Assembly (NCBI RefSeq): GCF_009870125.1 | Contig: NC_046683.1 | Location: 3,224,001 to 3,288,000 of the forward strand | DNA: 64,000 nucleotides | Origin: Drosophila pseudoobscura | Lineage: Eukaryota; Arthropoda; Insecta; Diptera; Drosophilidae | Reading direction: 5' to 3' | In this document: positions 47,301 to 59,725 of the stretch, one piece after another | How positions within the stretch are numbered: position 1 is the stretch's first letter | How the letters are laid out: every line of letters begins with the position of its first letter | The notes under the pieces: generated by a model | The model's database searches: none | The model's input: only the letters and a program-made list of their open reading frames with translations | Told to the model about the DNA's origin: nothing | Made by a program: the position numbers and the translations under genes

Positions 47301-50228
47301 ACTACCCCCTGCCCGGCAGCCGATCCAATAGTTGGCCCCGGCCTTATCAAGCCCATGACTTTCATCACCGCCAGCCAGCCAGCCAGCCAGCTGTTCGGCA
47401 GGGCCTGGTCTTCTAGTTTCCTGACTTTGCCCAGAGGTAGAATCAAAGGCGAACTGGCAGACTTTTGTCCGAAAAATTGTGAAATTCCAACGAGTACAGG
47501 GGAGACAAACGGCAGCTCTCTCCTTCTTCTTCGCCTTCTCTCTTCCGATCGACTGATACCCTGAGTTTTTGGGTGGGGGCCCAGTTAATCGCGTGCCTCG
47601 AGTGCTGCGGCTGTGGCGACTGTCAAATTATCAGCTGTTTCTCATTAATTACATGCGCCTGCCGAGCCGCATAGACGAATCACAAAAAAAAATTTCCTAA
47701 TTTCCCGTTACTCATACGCACCGTTGCCGTGCCAAAAGCCCGTTGAGCACGAGTGGGAGGTGGGCGGTGGTGGAGGGGAGCGCTGCTGATTACGTTACGC
47801 ACAAATCTACGCACGAGTGTGCGCAAATAGACTTTATAAAACTAATCTCGAAACGGGTCGGATCTGCTCTTTCGTGGTGGCCTGCTTGCGTAAATATTTC
47901 AAGTGGCCTGGAGACCTGATAGCGCAGGGCTTGGTAGCTGATTATAATATAATTATAATTCTAGTCTTGGCAACCACACGCACAAGCACAGAAGATGAGA
48001 TGTGAAAAACGTCATCACTATCAGTCACCGCTTATCAGTAGAGCTGCCTCTTCTTATAGACATACACACACACACACATACACATATGTACATATCTCTC
48101 AGTGTAGCCTCTCTGCTCTCCTTCTATTTTGTCTTCTCCCTTTAGCTCCGTTTTGTCTGTGAGTCACACTCCAAAGATCTTATCTAATGGATAAAACCAG
48201 CCCAAAATCTACTCTTGGTAGAAGTGCCTGGAAAAGTACAAATGTATCTTGTAGATACTCTGCATATCATACCATAAATGTACGAGCTCTGCAACTACAT
48301 GGGGCGCTCCTTTTGATGGTCCCAATTTGAGGTATCTCATGGATATAACACTTTTTGGAAGCTCTTTTGGCTTCATTATCTGCCCCCAAGATCATGAAAT
48401 CAGACCCGTTGCTGGATTACTTAATCTGAACAATTTTCTCACACCAAAACCATTAGGAAAACTTCAAAAAATTACAAAAAATGTACAAATGATGGATAGT
48501 GGAAATAATGGAAATATCTCACTAGATTTCTGCCAAGTTTACATAATGTTCCGCTAAAATCCCTTAATTTTCTTCGAAACCGATTCCGAGTCCTAATCGA
48601 AGCAAATGTATCTCCAAGATACTCTCCTCCAGGCCCCAATCGGCGATCAGTTTGCCCAGCTATACGAATAAATGCGATGAATAATATTCACACGGAGCAA
48701 AGTGATAAGTGATACGCCATTTGGCGCCATCGCACTTCAAATGGACTTCTGACTCCTTAGGTCCGACACGCGTTGATAGGCCCGACCCGGCCCGCCCTGA
48801 GACGATACGATTACCACATTACCACGAAATGGGTAATCTATCCACAGTTGGGGCTAATTGGCTTGCCAAAATCAATGCCGTTCAGCTGGCGATTGTCAGT
48901 GATTCCGGTAATGGGATCGTGGCCTTTGAGTATCAGAATCGGAACCAGTATCTCTAGCACCGATCTCTGTAATGATGTTCAGTTCCCCCCAAAATATCTC
49001 TATCTACAGCTGAAAATTTGAAAATTTCCATAAGAAGCATCATAGATTTCAAAAATCTGGTCGCTGGTGCCTGTCACTGGTCTAATGCCTGCCATAAATC
49101 TAATTCGATGCCTAATTGATTTGTTTTTGGGGGAGGGGGGATTGGAGAGGAGAGGCCTTTTGTTTGTATTCCATTTAAATTGCGCCAATCCGATCGGAAT
49201 CGGAATGGATCCGATCGAAGTTCGGGGTTCAGGCTGGATAATGGCTCGCAAGTGCTGTATACTTGTGTGAAGGGATGTTTTTATTGATATAAGAGTGGGA
49301 ATATGTATAGGTGATTAATTCTTAATGGTTAATTCTTTTCGCGCTGTTTTCCGTCGTGACAATCTATCGATGATGATCTCTATGCTGACATCGATATAGA
49401 TATCGATGTTGGTGGACTTGCCGTGCGTATAACAGCACCGTAGGGTTACAGCAGCCCGTAACACTTGTATTTAGATGATCATGCCGATGATTTTTGTCTA
49501 CTGATAAGGCCTCCCATTCGATGCCATGTCATGTGTGAGATGTGGCTCTATGACTGGGTATTCCACAACTGGTTAGGGGGCTGCTTCTGTCCGCTGTGAT
49601 CGTGGCTGTATTCAGAGGAGTAGTCAGTCCCAGGGTAACAGCTAGTCGCGAGTGGCTGTATCTGGAGCGAGGGGACATCTGTTTTGCCGCTGTCGCGCCT
49701 GACGCAATCAACGTTTGCTCTTATCAACAGTTTCGAGTCACATTACGACTCATTTGCATACACCCATTGGCCCCGAAGCCCCGCCATCGGTCGAGCCAAC
49801 TCCTCGGCCCATCGAATGCCCAACAAATTGCAACAAATTGCCACAGTCGATTATGGTGTGGCACCCCTTCCCAGCCACTGCTGAGACGCCCCATTTGACA
49901 GAGAACTTGATACGGATACGCACTTTTGGCTGATCCCAAATGGCCAGCGATCACACCACACGCACCACGTCAGACACCACCCACCCACTCGGCTGACACA
50001 GATACAGAGCCCCCAAGAGCCGTCCTCTTCAAGAAGATCAGTTTCGAGTTGGCCCGACACACTACTTATGTATACTTACTATACTTATACGTATTTTTTT
50101 CGCACAAAAACTATATCCTAGCAGCTCGGGAGAAATGGTCAAGAAAATGAAAGCAAAAGAAAGCACAAAGACGGCGGGGGGGAAACGCGTGTGACCCAGT
50201 TTATTTTCTATAATCGCCCGAGCATATA

Positions 50229-50252
50229 CACACACACACACACACACACACA
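50229..50252 (+). repeat. CA dinucleotide microsatellite
   Basis: Twelve uninterrupted CA units. Confidence 0.9.
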
Positions 50253-52105
50253 GGCACATATGCACACTAAAATATACTCGTACCTATATAGAACTCATAA
50301 ATAAGATTACTGATTACCGTCAGTCGCCAGAGCCGTGGCTCGTAAAATATATGTCGCCATTGCCGGCTGTCCCCCCTGCCCCCCTATGTTCTTGCTAGAA
50401 ACTTAATAGCTTTCGGATAGGTACATACATATGTATGTATACACGTGTGTATGCGATATGCTTGGCAGATCTTCAGTGGGTACCGTGTACCTAACAATGG
50501 ACCCGAAAATGACATTCGATTGCCTTATTGGGAATCGTCCCAGAAAATATGAATACCCAGAAGAGTTCCCAGGCAAGCAAAGGTCCGGTCTAGAAGTTAT
50601 GCCAGCAGCAACGAGAACAACTTGGGACTGGAAAAATCTCGATTTTTTATGCTTAATCGTCGAAGGTTGATGTAATTCAATTACCCTGTAGGCGTTGCAA
50701 ATATCATAAGCTTTGCCAAATGGTTGAGTGAGTGAATAAAACGAATGAATCTTAATGTGAATGCAAATAACTTGCAGGTCGTATACTCGTTATACTGCAA
50801 TCGAATGCAGTTGATTAAGTCCGGAAGAGTTATGGAGTTTCTATACAAATGTCCTAAGCCGGACTCATGAGGCAGGTGAGTGCATTCGTTTAGTAAACGA
50901 ATCGTTGACTCGCTGACTCGCTGCTCGCTACTCGTAGCTATCGGAATAGGAGAGTGCATTAATTTCTTGGCTAGTTAAGCAAACGAGTCGCTGACTCGCT
51001 GCTCGAATTTTGAGACCACATAAGGCATAGGAAGTGTTTTCTTACAAGTTCTTTCTCTTCAACCAATCGTTTCGATGTCAGTCGTATGATGTATGATATG
51101 TACACCAATATATGAGAATAATACATACATATATTTACATATGTATGATACGAAAGGATCTGTGCCGTGTTTCAATAAAGGATTTATTGAGTAACTTTTA
51201 TATTCGAAAATAGAATATATATATATATGGTTGGTAGCTCTTTAACCAGCTGATTAGTATCGATCTATAGCTATTACTAGTCAAGAGTAGGAGAGGAAGA
51301 TATATCGATAGTAGAGTAAGAGTTCGACTTCGTAACCTATTTGAAACTAAGAATAAATATTAAACATGATTACTCAATACAATGACGTAGGGAGAACTTG
51401 TTTATGGAGCGGACTCCTACTCTCTTTTAGGAAGCTCACCGAGGATCCCTACATATATGTACTCTATGGGTTCGTAAATCCTTTCTTCCAGGGTTTTTTT
51501 TTTTAAGTTTTTGTAAATTATACCACTCAGTATCTGGAAAATTGCTGGGAAATACCCACACAAGAACCCATAATGGGTAAGAAGTATAAAACTGCATAAA
51601 TATGTATGATTTCTGTGGGTCTATGATACCATTTTGAATGAATGGCTGATGGAATGAATGACTAACTGGGTGAATGAATAATTGCCAAGTACTCGTACAG
51701 CGACGAAAATTACGCTCGCTTTGCATTATGCAAATGAGGCGTAAAAGCCCCCACAACTAACATCCCCGAACCCCGAACCCCACGGCACCCTGCCAGCCCC
51801 TCTCAGCCCCACCCCCCCATTAGGCAATTGATTATCAACAAAACGAAACACAACGAAACGCAGTGCAAAAGCAATTGCATAATTTTAGTACATTTTCTGA
51901 TACTTATTTTTGTAATATTTACACTTTTCGCTTTCGCTGTTGTTGTTTGCGCTGCACGAGTATTAGTGCTGCCGAGGCTGTACTCTATAGTCTATACTCT
52001 ATATACTCTATGGCTGAGGGTATTACTATTTCTGTAAAAAAGAATATTGATCGATGATCGAGTCTCGAAACCAAACTTGTCAGATGGTAGTGAGTGTTTG
52101 TTTGT

Positions 52106-52200
52106 AGTATTTTTTAATTTCTTATACTGTAATATTTTGTAGATTTTTGGTATTTCTAGTATTTTTTGTAATTTGTAGTATTTTTTTGGTATTTTTTGCC
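52106..52200 (+). repeat. Degenerate TAGTATTTTTTGGTATTTT repeat
   Basis: Several imperfect copies of (G/A)TAGTATTTTT and GGTATTTTTTG in tandem, strongly AT-rich. Confidence 0.6.
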
Positions 52201-55200
52201 CACTATGAAGAATATAGCAGAAAAACAATATTAATCGTCCTTCAAGGACATGTATCGATGTATTTTAAAAGGCAGATAGAAATCATTCGACTGCTACTAG
52301 TTGATCTACGTTGATCTTTTGGTTTTCTAGGGTACTTGCAGGTTCTTCTCTCTCGGGTTTTTCCTGATTTTCCCCGCCATTACATAGTATATTGAAAATG
52401 CCCGCCAAATGGGACGCATGCTGCAGTCGAGGCTGGCGTTTAGCGTCGCCTTGCCACGGGTCGCAGCGCCGCGGCGTTTGTAATGTGGTAAAGGTCTCGC
52501 ACGTTTAACTGTTACATACACACATATACGTATAGAGAGAAAGGGAGAGAGAGATAGGGAGAAGTGCTGCTGGGGAAGTAAAACTATTTAAAATACTGCC
52601 TTACAATGTTGCCGGCTAGAAACTGCGTAAAAGATTTTAATCGCACATGCCAATGGCTCGTGTTGGCCCAGTCGCTGGGAAGGTACTGTGGGGGTGGTGG
52701 TGGCTGTGGCTGGGGGTGGTGTTTACATCATCGAAATCGACGCGTGTGCAAATATTTCGGCGCATTTTACAAATTTATGGAATATTTATTTTTAGGCCAC
52801 ATTGCGGAAGGCTGGAGATCTATTCGAAATATCTATGTATATGCATCGAATCAGATCGATTGGAATAAGAGAGGGTTCTTTTTGGTACTTTTTTAGCTTT
52901 AAATTTTCAAATTGTGCTAATTTTTAAATTCCCAATTCTGCGGCAAGCTTTAGGAGAATTTTAAATCATTTTCATGTACAACCCATAATATTTTTACTAT
53001 CGGTTAAGGTCATCTCACAAGTTAAGCGTGAAAATCTTCAGAGATTTCTACCCTTTTCTTCCTGGTTTAAAAAGTAAATTTTCAAATGGGAAATGACGGT
53101 CAAAAGTATGTTAAACAAATCGTTAATACAGATTTTTAAGTATATGTTTTTCTGATGTGTTCTCTGGCAGAATAATTTTAAATAAATATAGAAATATTAT
53201 AGATAAAAGTAACAAATTACTAACCAAACTAAATATAATTAAATTCCTAAGAAAACCGAAACGATGTATCGCAAAATAAGCCAACGATAGAGTGGTACAA
53301 TTATGATTTATATAGTCTTCAAATGTGTATGATATGATATCTTGGAGTTGCCACAAATTGAGCTGCATTTCTTTTGATAATTTTGATAGCCAAAGCTCTG
53401 AGAACTGTCTGAGCGACTGTCTGACTGCCTAAATACAGAGAAAGAAAGACCAAAAAAGGACTGAAAAAAGTCTTAAATATACTTCATTGACATTTGACAG
53501 GCAGACAGACCAATACCTACCCTCACCCTCCCGCCCAACGGCGCACTTCTTTGTTTCAACACCCCCCCAGGGCTCCCACGGCCCCCACTGCTTTAATTTT
53601 ATGCAGCGTCAAGGAACAAATATTCTTGAACATTTATTTGTTGTCTGGCAGAAGCGAAACCCAACTCAAATCGCTCATGATGATGATGATTTCGATGCCA
53701 CTCCCCCACTACAGACTGCAGTCATATTTGCGAGTATCTGTCATATTCCATTCAAATTGAATTCGAAATTCGAAATTCGACTTCATTTGTGTCAAAAGCT
53801 AAGACTGCAAATACTCGTATTTGACTAATGATTTATGTATGTTTGAAGCTATTTTAATTCCTAAAAAAATACCTAAATGTAATCCCAAGAAATCCACTTC
53901 CTTGCAAAGAGGCATACCTCTGTACTCAGTCATAAAAGATTCAGCTACTGAGGCAATTGCTCAGATTCAAATGAAATGAACTCGTAAGTAAATATGCGAG
54001 CATGTTTCGCAAATGTTTCGATCCATTGTGCTTTGTCGGCCCCTCAAAGATGTGCCGCATCTTGGGCGTCACTGAATTACGAGTACTATTATTATTTGAA
54101 ATATTAATGGAATTAAGCTGAGCCAGCGTTGCCCAACTTCCACTCGGACGGATTATAGTTCCCATGGGATCGGAGCGCCCGCATAATGGCCATACAAGTG
54201 CCTTGGACACAAATTTCTGGGAAGTCTTCTGGGTCGAAGCGGAAGTTGAGAGTGTTCAATTCTGCGAAAATCATCAAAATCATCGTCGTCTGCATCGCTG
54301 GCGGCTGGGTCTGGCTTGGCAGTTCCCGTATTGATCCCGATCCCAGCATTCCAGCAGCGCAAAGGCGTGGCTTGATCCCTGAGGATCCTTCAAGGGTTCT
54401 TTGGAAAGATCAAAAGGATATCTGGAACCTATATAGCTATAGGTTCATCCAAAGATAGTTCATTCAGAACATTTTATCGTCTCATTGTCTCTGGGTTGAA
54501 TCTGTAGTCAAATGATCTATATTGTCCTCTCTCTTCGCTCTCTTCCAACATCCGGTCAATCCCCGTTTCCGATCTTCTTCATCTTTCAATCTTTTCGGTG
54601 ACCCATGTGGCCACATTTTCGTCTAAATGTGCCATTCATTCTATCCCCAGTCTTGCGGAAATCTGTTCATATACGAGTACTCCGAGCCGTGATTCATACG
54701 GCTTGGTGGGTTTGGTCGGTTGCCTAGTCGATGTGGATGTGGATGTGGATGTCGATGCTACGATCTGGAAACTTGTCTGCGGCATTTGCAATAAATCAGG
54801 CGAGGCGGCGATCATGTACAGAGCCATGTTGTACATGCCTCGACTTCGATTTGCAGTTGTCAAAAATTCGCACATTTTTTCCCTTTTCGATATCGGCCGC
54901 CACCACCGCCACCGCCACCGCCTCTGTTGTTGGGGGGGGATTGGCCTTCCCAGTGCGTCCCGGGACCCAGTGCGTGAGTGCGTGTGTTGTTCGGTTGTCA
55001 TTGTCATGTAGCCGGCAATTAAAATTGGTCCCCTTTGGCCCCCTTCGCATTCGTTCCCCCCCTTCTCTGGGCATTGGGAATGGGGATGGGTACGGGTATG
55101 GGTATGGGCCACCAACTCAACTCCTATCCAATTGGCCGGGGCAGCTGTTAAATAATTTATGAAGTGCGTAAGGTCTCGGTCTCCGGCACGCATTTCAAGC

Positions 55201-55612
55201 AGTTCGAGCCGAGAGCTCGACTCGACTCCGGGCCAAATATTTGCGCATCGCTCACGCACTTTTTTGTAGGCTTCGCGTCGTTCAATTTTTCAGCGTCTCG
55301 TCTGCTTTTTGGGGCCGGCTTGGTTTGGTCTTGCGAGCCGGAAAAATATTTGGCCACGCATGTTTTTTTCTTCGTTTTTTGTTGCTCATTAAACATTTTG
55401 GTTAACTTTTGCGATCTGCATGCAAATGCCGTTGATTAGGACGGACCCCAAAGCCGGCGGAGGCGCCGAGTACGGGCCAGATTGGACAGAGCCATAAATC
55501 AATAGGTAACCAAGACTGATACGCTGACGATACGATCCACACGAGCCAAATTGAAACTGGAGCTAAACCTGAAGCCCCCTCGAAGCCGAAACCGAAACCG
55601 AACCTGATCATG

Positions 55613-55644
55613 GCCCAGGCCCAGGCCCAGGCCCAAGCCCAGGC
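55613..55644 (+). repeat. CCCAGG hexamer run
   Basis: Five tandem GGCCCA/CCCAGG units, one with a G-to-A variant. Confidence 0.85.
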
Positions 55645-56250
55645 GGGGTCATGCCAGCCGGTCTGCAAAGGGCTCTGCCCCTGTCTTTGCCAAGTGCCAA
55701 ATGCCAAGGGGTCTTCCGGGTCCTCCCCGCTCTGGCCATCTTCCTTGTCAAGACTGATCACGATTGCTCGCTCAACCTTAGCGCACAGTCAGGCAGTGTC
55801 GGAGTCCGAGTCGGAGCGGAGGTTGAGGGCTCCTCGTCAAGTGTTAAGCTTGCCACAGCCATACCCCATACTAGACGCAGATAGAGAATCGCAGATAGAG
55901 AAAACGTCCAGCCATACTCTGAGCGGAGCCTGATTAATTATGAATTGAGTGTCTGCGCTGCCTGCACTTGCCCGCTGCACTTGCACTTCTTGCACTTCTT
56001 GCACTTCTTGCACTCTTGCTGCCCGCTGCACTTGCGGCACTTTTCATATTTTTACGCTTGCAGAGTTCGCGACGCCGTCGACGGATGACTTCATATTGTC
56101 TGAGTGCGGGATAGGGGGCTGGCAAAGAGGAGGCATTCGAGCAACAACTTTTGTCACGCTATAGGCCACCACACCACATACACTGCACCAGCCAGGAGCG
56201 GACTCCCCGCTCTGGCCATCTTCGGCCTGCCACTGTTCGACACTACAAAG

Positions 56251-56440
56251 TTCCCCTAAGCGAATGGTCATAGACGAACACTGATCATTCACAAGAACCG
56301 ATTCGCTTCATTCGGTTCGTTGTAGCCCTGATTTACTATGATTTCATACAATGTTCCCCTAAGCGAATGGTCATATTCGACAACACTGATCATTCAAAAC
56401 CACCGATTCGTGATGTTTTACGATAAATTCCAAAATGAAG
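56251..56440 (+). repeat. Partial tandem duplication, about 103-bp period
   Basis: TTCCCCTAAGCGAATGGTCA occurs at 56251 and again at 56354. Each copy is followed within about 25-30 bases by ACACTGATCATTCA and then a related ACCGATTCG motif. The copies have diverged. Confidence 0.75.
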
Positions 56441-57788
56441 ATCAGGTTTCGACAATGTTTCAATATTGTTAACAATTTGCAATGTATTTGGGTATATAAG
56501 TACCTAAAGCTGTACAAAATAACGATGAGGACTCAGGCTAGACCAAAAAGCGACACAAGTCTAGGATTTTAAAGGACAGCCTCTAATAATAATACATTTT
56601 ATTTAGTTTAACCATTAAGAATACATTTTTGGCTCCATTACATCCAAAAAATGGTGCACATTCTGCTGCAGCAAAGCACCCACGGCTCAGAAGATCCGCT
56701 CCTGCCCTCCCAAGTAGAAGTACAATTGCAACGGCTGGGCTGGGCATGCACTATTGCTCAACGGCACGTCGCAGTGTCTTTATCATATAAACGGTGCGAT
56801 TTAAATTAATAATTAAACCCTGCTTGTGGTTGCGGTCTTTGGTCTGGTCTGGTCTGGTCGTGGTCGTGGTCTTGGTCTTGGCTGTCTGGCCAGGGCCGGG
56901 CAGGCTATCTGCCTTGCAGGTGGATATGATGTGGATTAAGCTGCCCCCTCGATGCAATAAATCAACGGGGACATTGGGCTTGTCCAATGTGTGCAGCCAA
57001 ATGAAAAGTTTCGTCTCGCCTCGTCTCCGTCCCCCATGCCTCGTCTCCGGCCCCAACTCATCTCAGCGAATCCATTATCCATACGGGAGCCCAACCTCAT
57101 TACAAACTGGGCGGTTCATCACCAACGAACCACCAAATATAACTTATCATATAGATTGTTTAGGCGTATCCTTGCTGCTCCTTTTTCACGGTTTCTCCTT
57201 GGTATTTTTACGAAAGGGAAGATGTTCCTGCCTCTAAGCTAAGGAAACTAAAGATCTCTCTACCAGAAAATGAAATGGATAGTGAGCGAGAAAAGAAAAC
57301 CGAAATTTTCGTTCAGTCCGAACGAATCGAATACCGAATCGAATCCCACCGAATCGATTAGGCCACCTCGTCATGCAGGACTCATCGACACAGGAGATGG
57401 GATGGGAAGGCAATCCAAAAGATTCAAGTTTGGGAAAATTCCGACTACTATTTAGAACTATAATCTGAGCACTCAGAGGGCATTGCCCTTATTGTTTCAT
57501 TATCTGGTCTGGTAAAAAGAAAAGTTCACAGCAACCACCAACTTTCTTCCATTTGTTGTCGACACATCCCCGTAATTCCGATACTCTGTCTTTCCTGCCA
57601 TTTAGAAAGTAGGACTTAGTAGTACAACATCTTTTAGAGAACCTAGCTTGGCTTTGCCTTAACATTCACTAACACCTAAGCGATCTGGCTGATACAAAAT
57701 TTTCCGTGCACGCTAAAAAGTTCGTAGCAATCCTCTTAAAGCGAAAGAAACCTATTGATTGATCGAAAACACTACGCGACAAGTAAGA

Positions 57789-58322
57789 ATGGTAGTGATT
57801 CACGGTCTTTTCAATAGCCTGCTGGTGGTCAGCTGCGGCTGCGCAATGTACACCTTGGATCCGGTAAGGACCTCGTATGTCTACGGGGCGGTAGTCCTGG
57901 GTCTGGTCCACGGACTGCTGGGCGTGCTGCGTGCCGCTTTCAAAGATGACGACGACTGCAATCGGCTGTGTCTGATCTCAGCGGGAGTCATGGAGATTGC
58001 TCCGCTGAGCCTGGTCAGCATCGAACTGCACCTGAAGTCATCGAATCCCAACCTGGCAGTGGCCCACAGCTACTTTATGGTGCCCCTCGCCTTCGACATG
58101 ATGGCCAAAATGAGCGATACCAAGGACGTCTTCACGGAAAAGCTCAAGCAGCTCACAGTCCTGGCCAACCTGGCTTCACTTCTCTACCTGGCCATCGAGG
58201 CGTCGAGCAATATTAACGAAGCCCGCTATGACCTTTGCGGCGCACTTGATACTCGATTCCCACTGGAAAGCTCGTGGGTCAGAGCCTTAGGCTGCTGGCC
58301 AATACCCTCTTCATTGGACTGA
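57789..58322 (+). CDS. Multi-pass membrane protein paralog with an altered C terminus
   Basis: ATG at 57789, 177 codons to the TGA at 58322; codons upstream of it in the same frame have no ATG. Residues 1-143 align with the 197-residue protein at 24961: HGLLG at 41-45, VMEIAPLSLVSIEL at 67-80, VAHSYFMVPLAFD and LTVLANLASLLYLA at 122-135. From about residue 144 the similarity stops in this frame and continues in others: AMTFAAHLILDS in the next frame (about 58221-58258), then LLANTLFIGLMILTLSAM in the third, ending TAA at 58348, which matches the hydrophobic end of the paralog. The reading frame has therefore been broken twice, or the assembly has two indels. A polyadenylation signal, AATAAA, lies at 58445-58450. 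Function unknown. Confidence 0.7.
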   Translation: MVVIHGLFNSLLVVSCGCAMYTLDPVRTSYVYGAVVLGLVHGLLGVLRAAFKDDDDCNRLCLISAGVMEIAPLSLVSIELHLKSSNPNLAVAHSYFMVPLAFDMMAKMSDTKDVFTEKLKQLTVLANLASLLYLAIEASSNINEARYDLCGALDTRFPLESSWVRALGCWPIPSSLD

Positions 58323-58444
58323 TGATCCTCACCCTGTCGGCCATGTAAAGAGGGATCTGCTGGAGGGATCTCTCCAAAGGGGAGCGACGACTCAAGGCTG
58401 CGGGCGCGCGGTTCATTGGCTCAACAATGGCTCAACGGCGGCTC

Positions 58445-58450
58445 AATAAA
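58445..58450 (+). terminator. Polyadenylation signal of the second membrane-protein gene
   Basis: A canonical AATAAA about 100 bases after the TAA at 58348 and 123 after the in-frame TGA at 58322. Confidence 0.6.
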
Positions 58451-59459
58451 CTTGCAATTAATGTTGGCAAATTAAAATGCGAAAATAAACATTAATTGTT
58501 TTGGCACACACAAAAAAATTAAGTGTCGCCCCTCGTCATCGTCATCAGTGTCGGCGTCGGCGTCGGCATCATCCAGACACTCAGCAGACTTGGAGCTGGG
58601 ATCTGGGATCTGGGAGCAGCTGGGAAACACATTTTAGCCTCAATTTACAACGTTAACGGGGCTTTCCAAGGATCCGAAAATTAGTTGAACTGGTTCGGGG
58701 TCGGGTCGGAGCTCGGGGTTCGAGGTTAGAATTTACGGAAATCGGGAAGATTGTGCTTTAGAAACTTCTAGAACACTGGGCGGCAAGCACTCAAGGGCTA
58801 GCAATCAATACTGAGTAGATCCTTGGCCTCTTGCTTCTCTAGGAGCCTGTATCGCTGCCTACTTTGGGGCGCCACTGGGCGTTAATCTTTGGTGGCGAAA
58901 CGCTAATGAAACGGCGCCATAAAAAGGGCTAACTAATGTCCCGAAAAGAGCCGCGAACAAGGAGGGAGGGGCAGAGGCAGAGGTAGAGGTAGGAGACCAA
59001 TAATTTATGCATTTTAATTAATTGTCCGTTTTTGGGTCCCTGTTCTGGTTTTTATGATGGCTCTCTCTCCCCCCTCCTCCCTCCCCGTAGTCCACCATTC
59101 GTGTGCGGCACTAATCATGTCGTCATTTGCATTTCGATGAATCGCCCGACTGCCTCCTGCCGCCCGGTGGAGCGAGGGGGAGCCCTTGCGGATGCGTCGC
59201 ACAACAGACAAATTCATTTTTCAGCTAAAAGACGATCCATTTATTTTATGAATCAAAGCGCAGGAGGAAATACATATCTCCAAGTCGGGAAAAGATAACA
59301 CACACACAACAACAAAAGAAGATACAAAAAAATACAAAACTTTTAGCCGCACAAAAAATTTACAAAAAAAAACTCATAAGGCAGAAAAAAGCCACAAAAA
59401 TCAACAGAAACCGAAAGAGAAAAACAAAACAGAAAAGGCACAGAAAGGAAACGGCAAAA
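58451..59459. other. Intergenic DNA
   Basis: No gene was recognised. It holds GTCGGC hexamers at about 58548-58568, a CTGGGATCTGGGA repeat at about 58594-58614, GAGGCAGAGGTA repeats at about 58966-58992 and a long A-rich, AAACA-type stretch at about 59300-59460. Confidence 0.5.
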
Positions 59460-59725
59460 AAACGCGCGCGCAAAACTGCACGCCGAATGCGCGCCGGCGC
59501 AGCGACGTCGCTTCGACTCAGTCAGTCAGCCCGTCCTCCGCCATTCCATTCCACTCCACTCCAACCGCCACTCACACAGTCGCTCGGACAAGTTCAAAAA
59601 CCTGCACTCTTCGTTGTTCGTCTGTGAGTCAGCCGCCGCAGTCGCAGTCGCCGGCGCAGTCACAGTCGCCGGCGCAGTAGCCGACGCAGCGCACTCGGGA
59701 GTCGGTTAAAAAAGCCGGCCGGCAT
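59460..59725 (+). promoter_or_regulatory. CpG-rich promoter-like block with initiator and splice donor
   Basis: A GC/CpG-rich block (ACGCGCGCGC, GCGCGCCGGCGC) embedded in AT-rich sequence. Initiator-like TCAGTC matches lie at about 59518-59527. A consensus donor, TCT|GTGAGTCAG, starts at about 59623, which would make a noncoding first exon of about 100 bases. CAGTCGCCGGCG repeats follow. No coding exon was found downstream in the window, so the gene, if real, extends past 64000. This is inference from composition and motifs. Confidence 0.35.

Larger units (their letters stand above)
47000..57788. other. Intergenic DNA upstream of the second membrane-protein gene
   Basis: No gene was recognised. 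Repeats: GTAGTTGTAGTT-type at about 47252-47284, CAGC tetramers at about 47370-47391, CA run at 50229-50252, TATTTTTTGGTATTT-type AT-rich repeats at about 52106-52200, TGGATG hexamers at about 54732-54752, CCCAGG hexamers at 55613-55644, CTTGCACTT nonamers at about 55978-56015, and a partial tandem duplication at 56251-56440. The 5' leader of the gene at 57789 should lie in the last few hundred bases, but no clear core promoter was read. Confidence 0.55.

Noticed and set aside
54636..55259. 207-codon minus-strand open frame
   Set aside because: It runs through Thr/Ser hexamer repeats and Arg/Pro-rich GC sequence with no recognisable domain.
57759..57788. N-terminal extension of the 57.8-kb paralog
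   Set aside because: It would start at TTG; the first ATG in frame is 57789.
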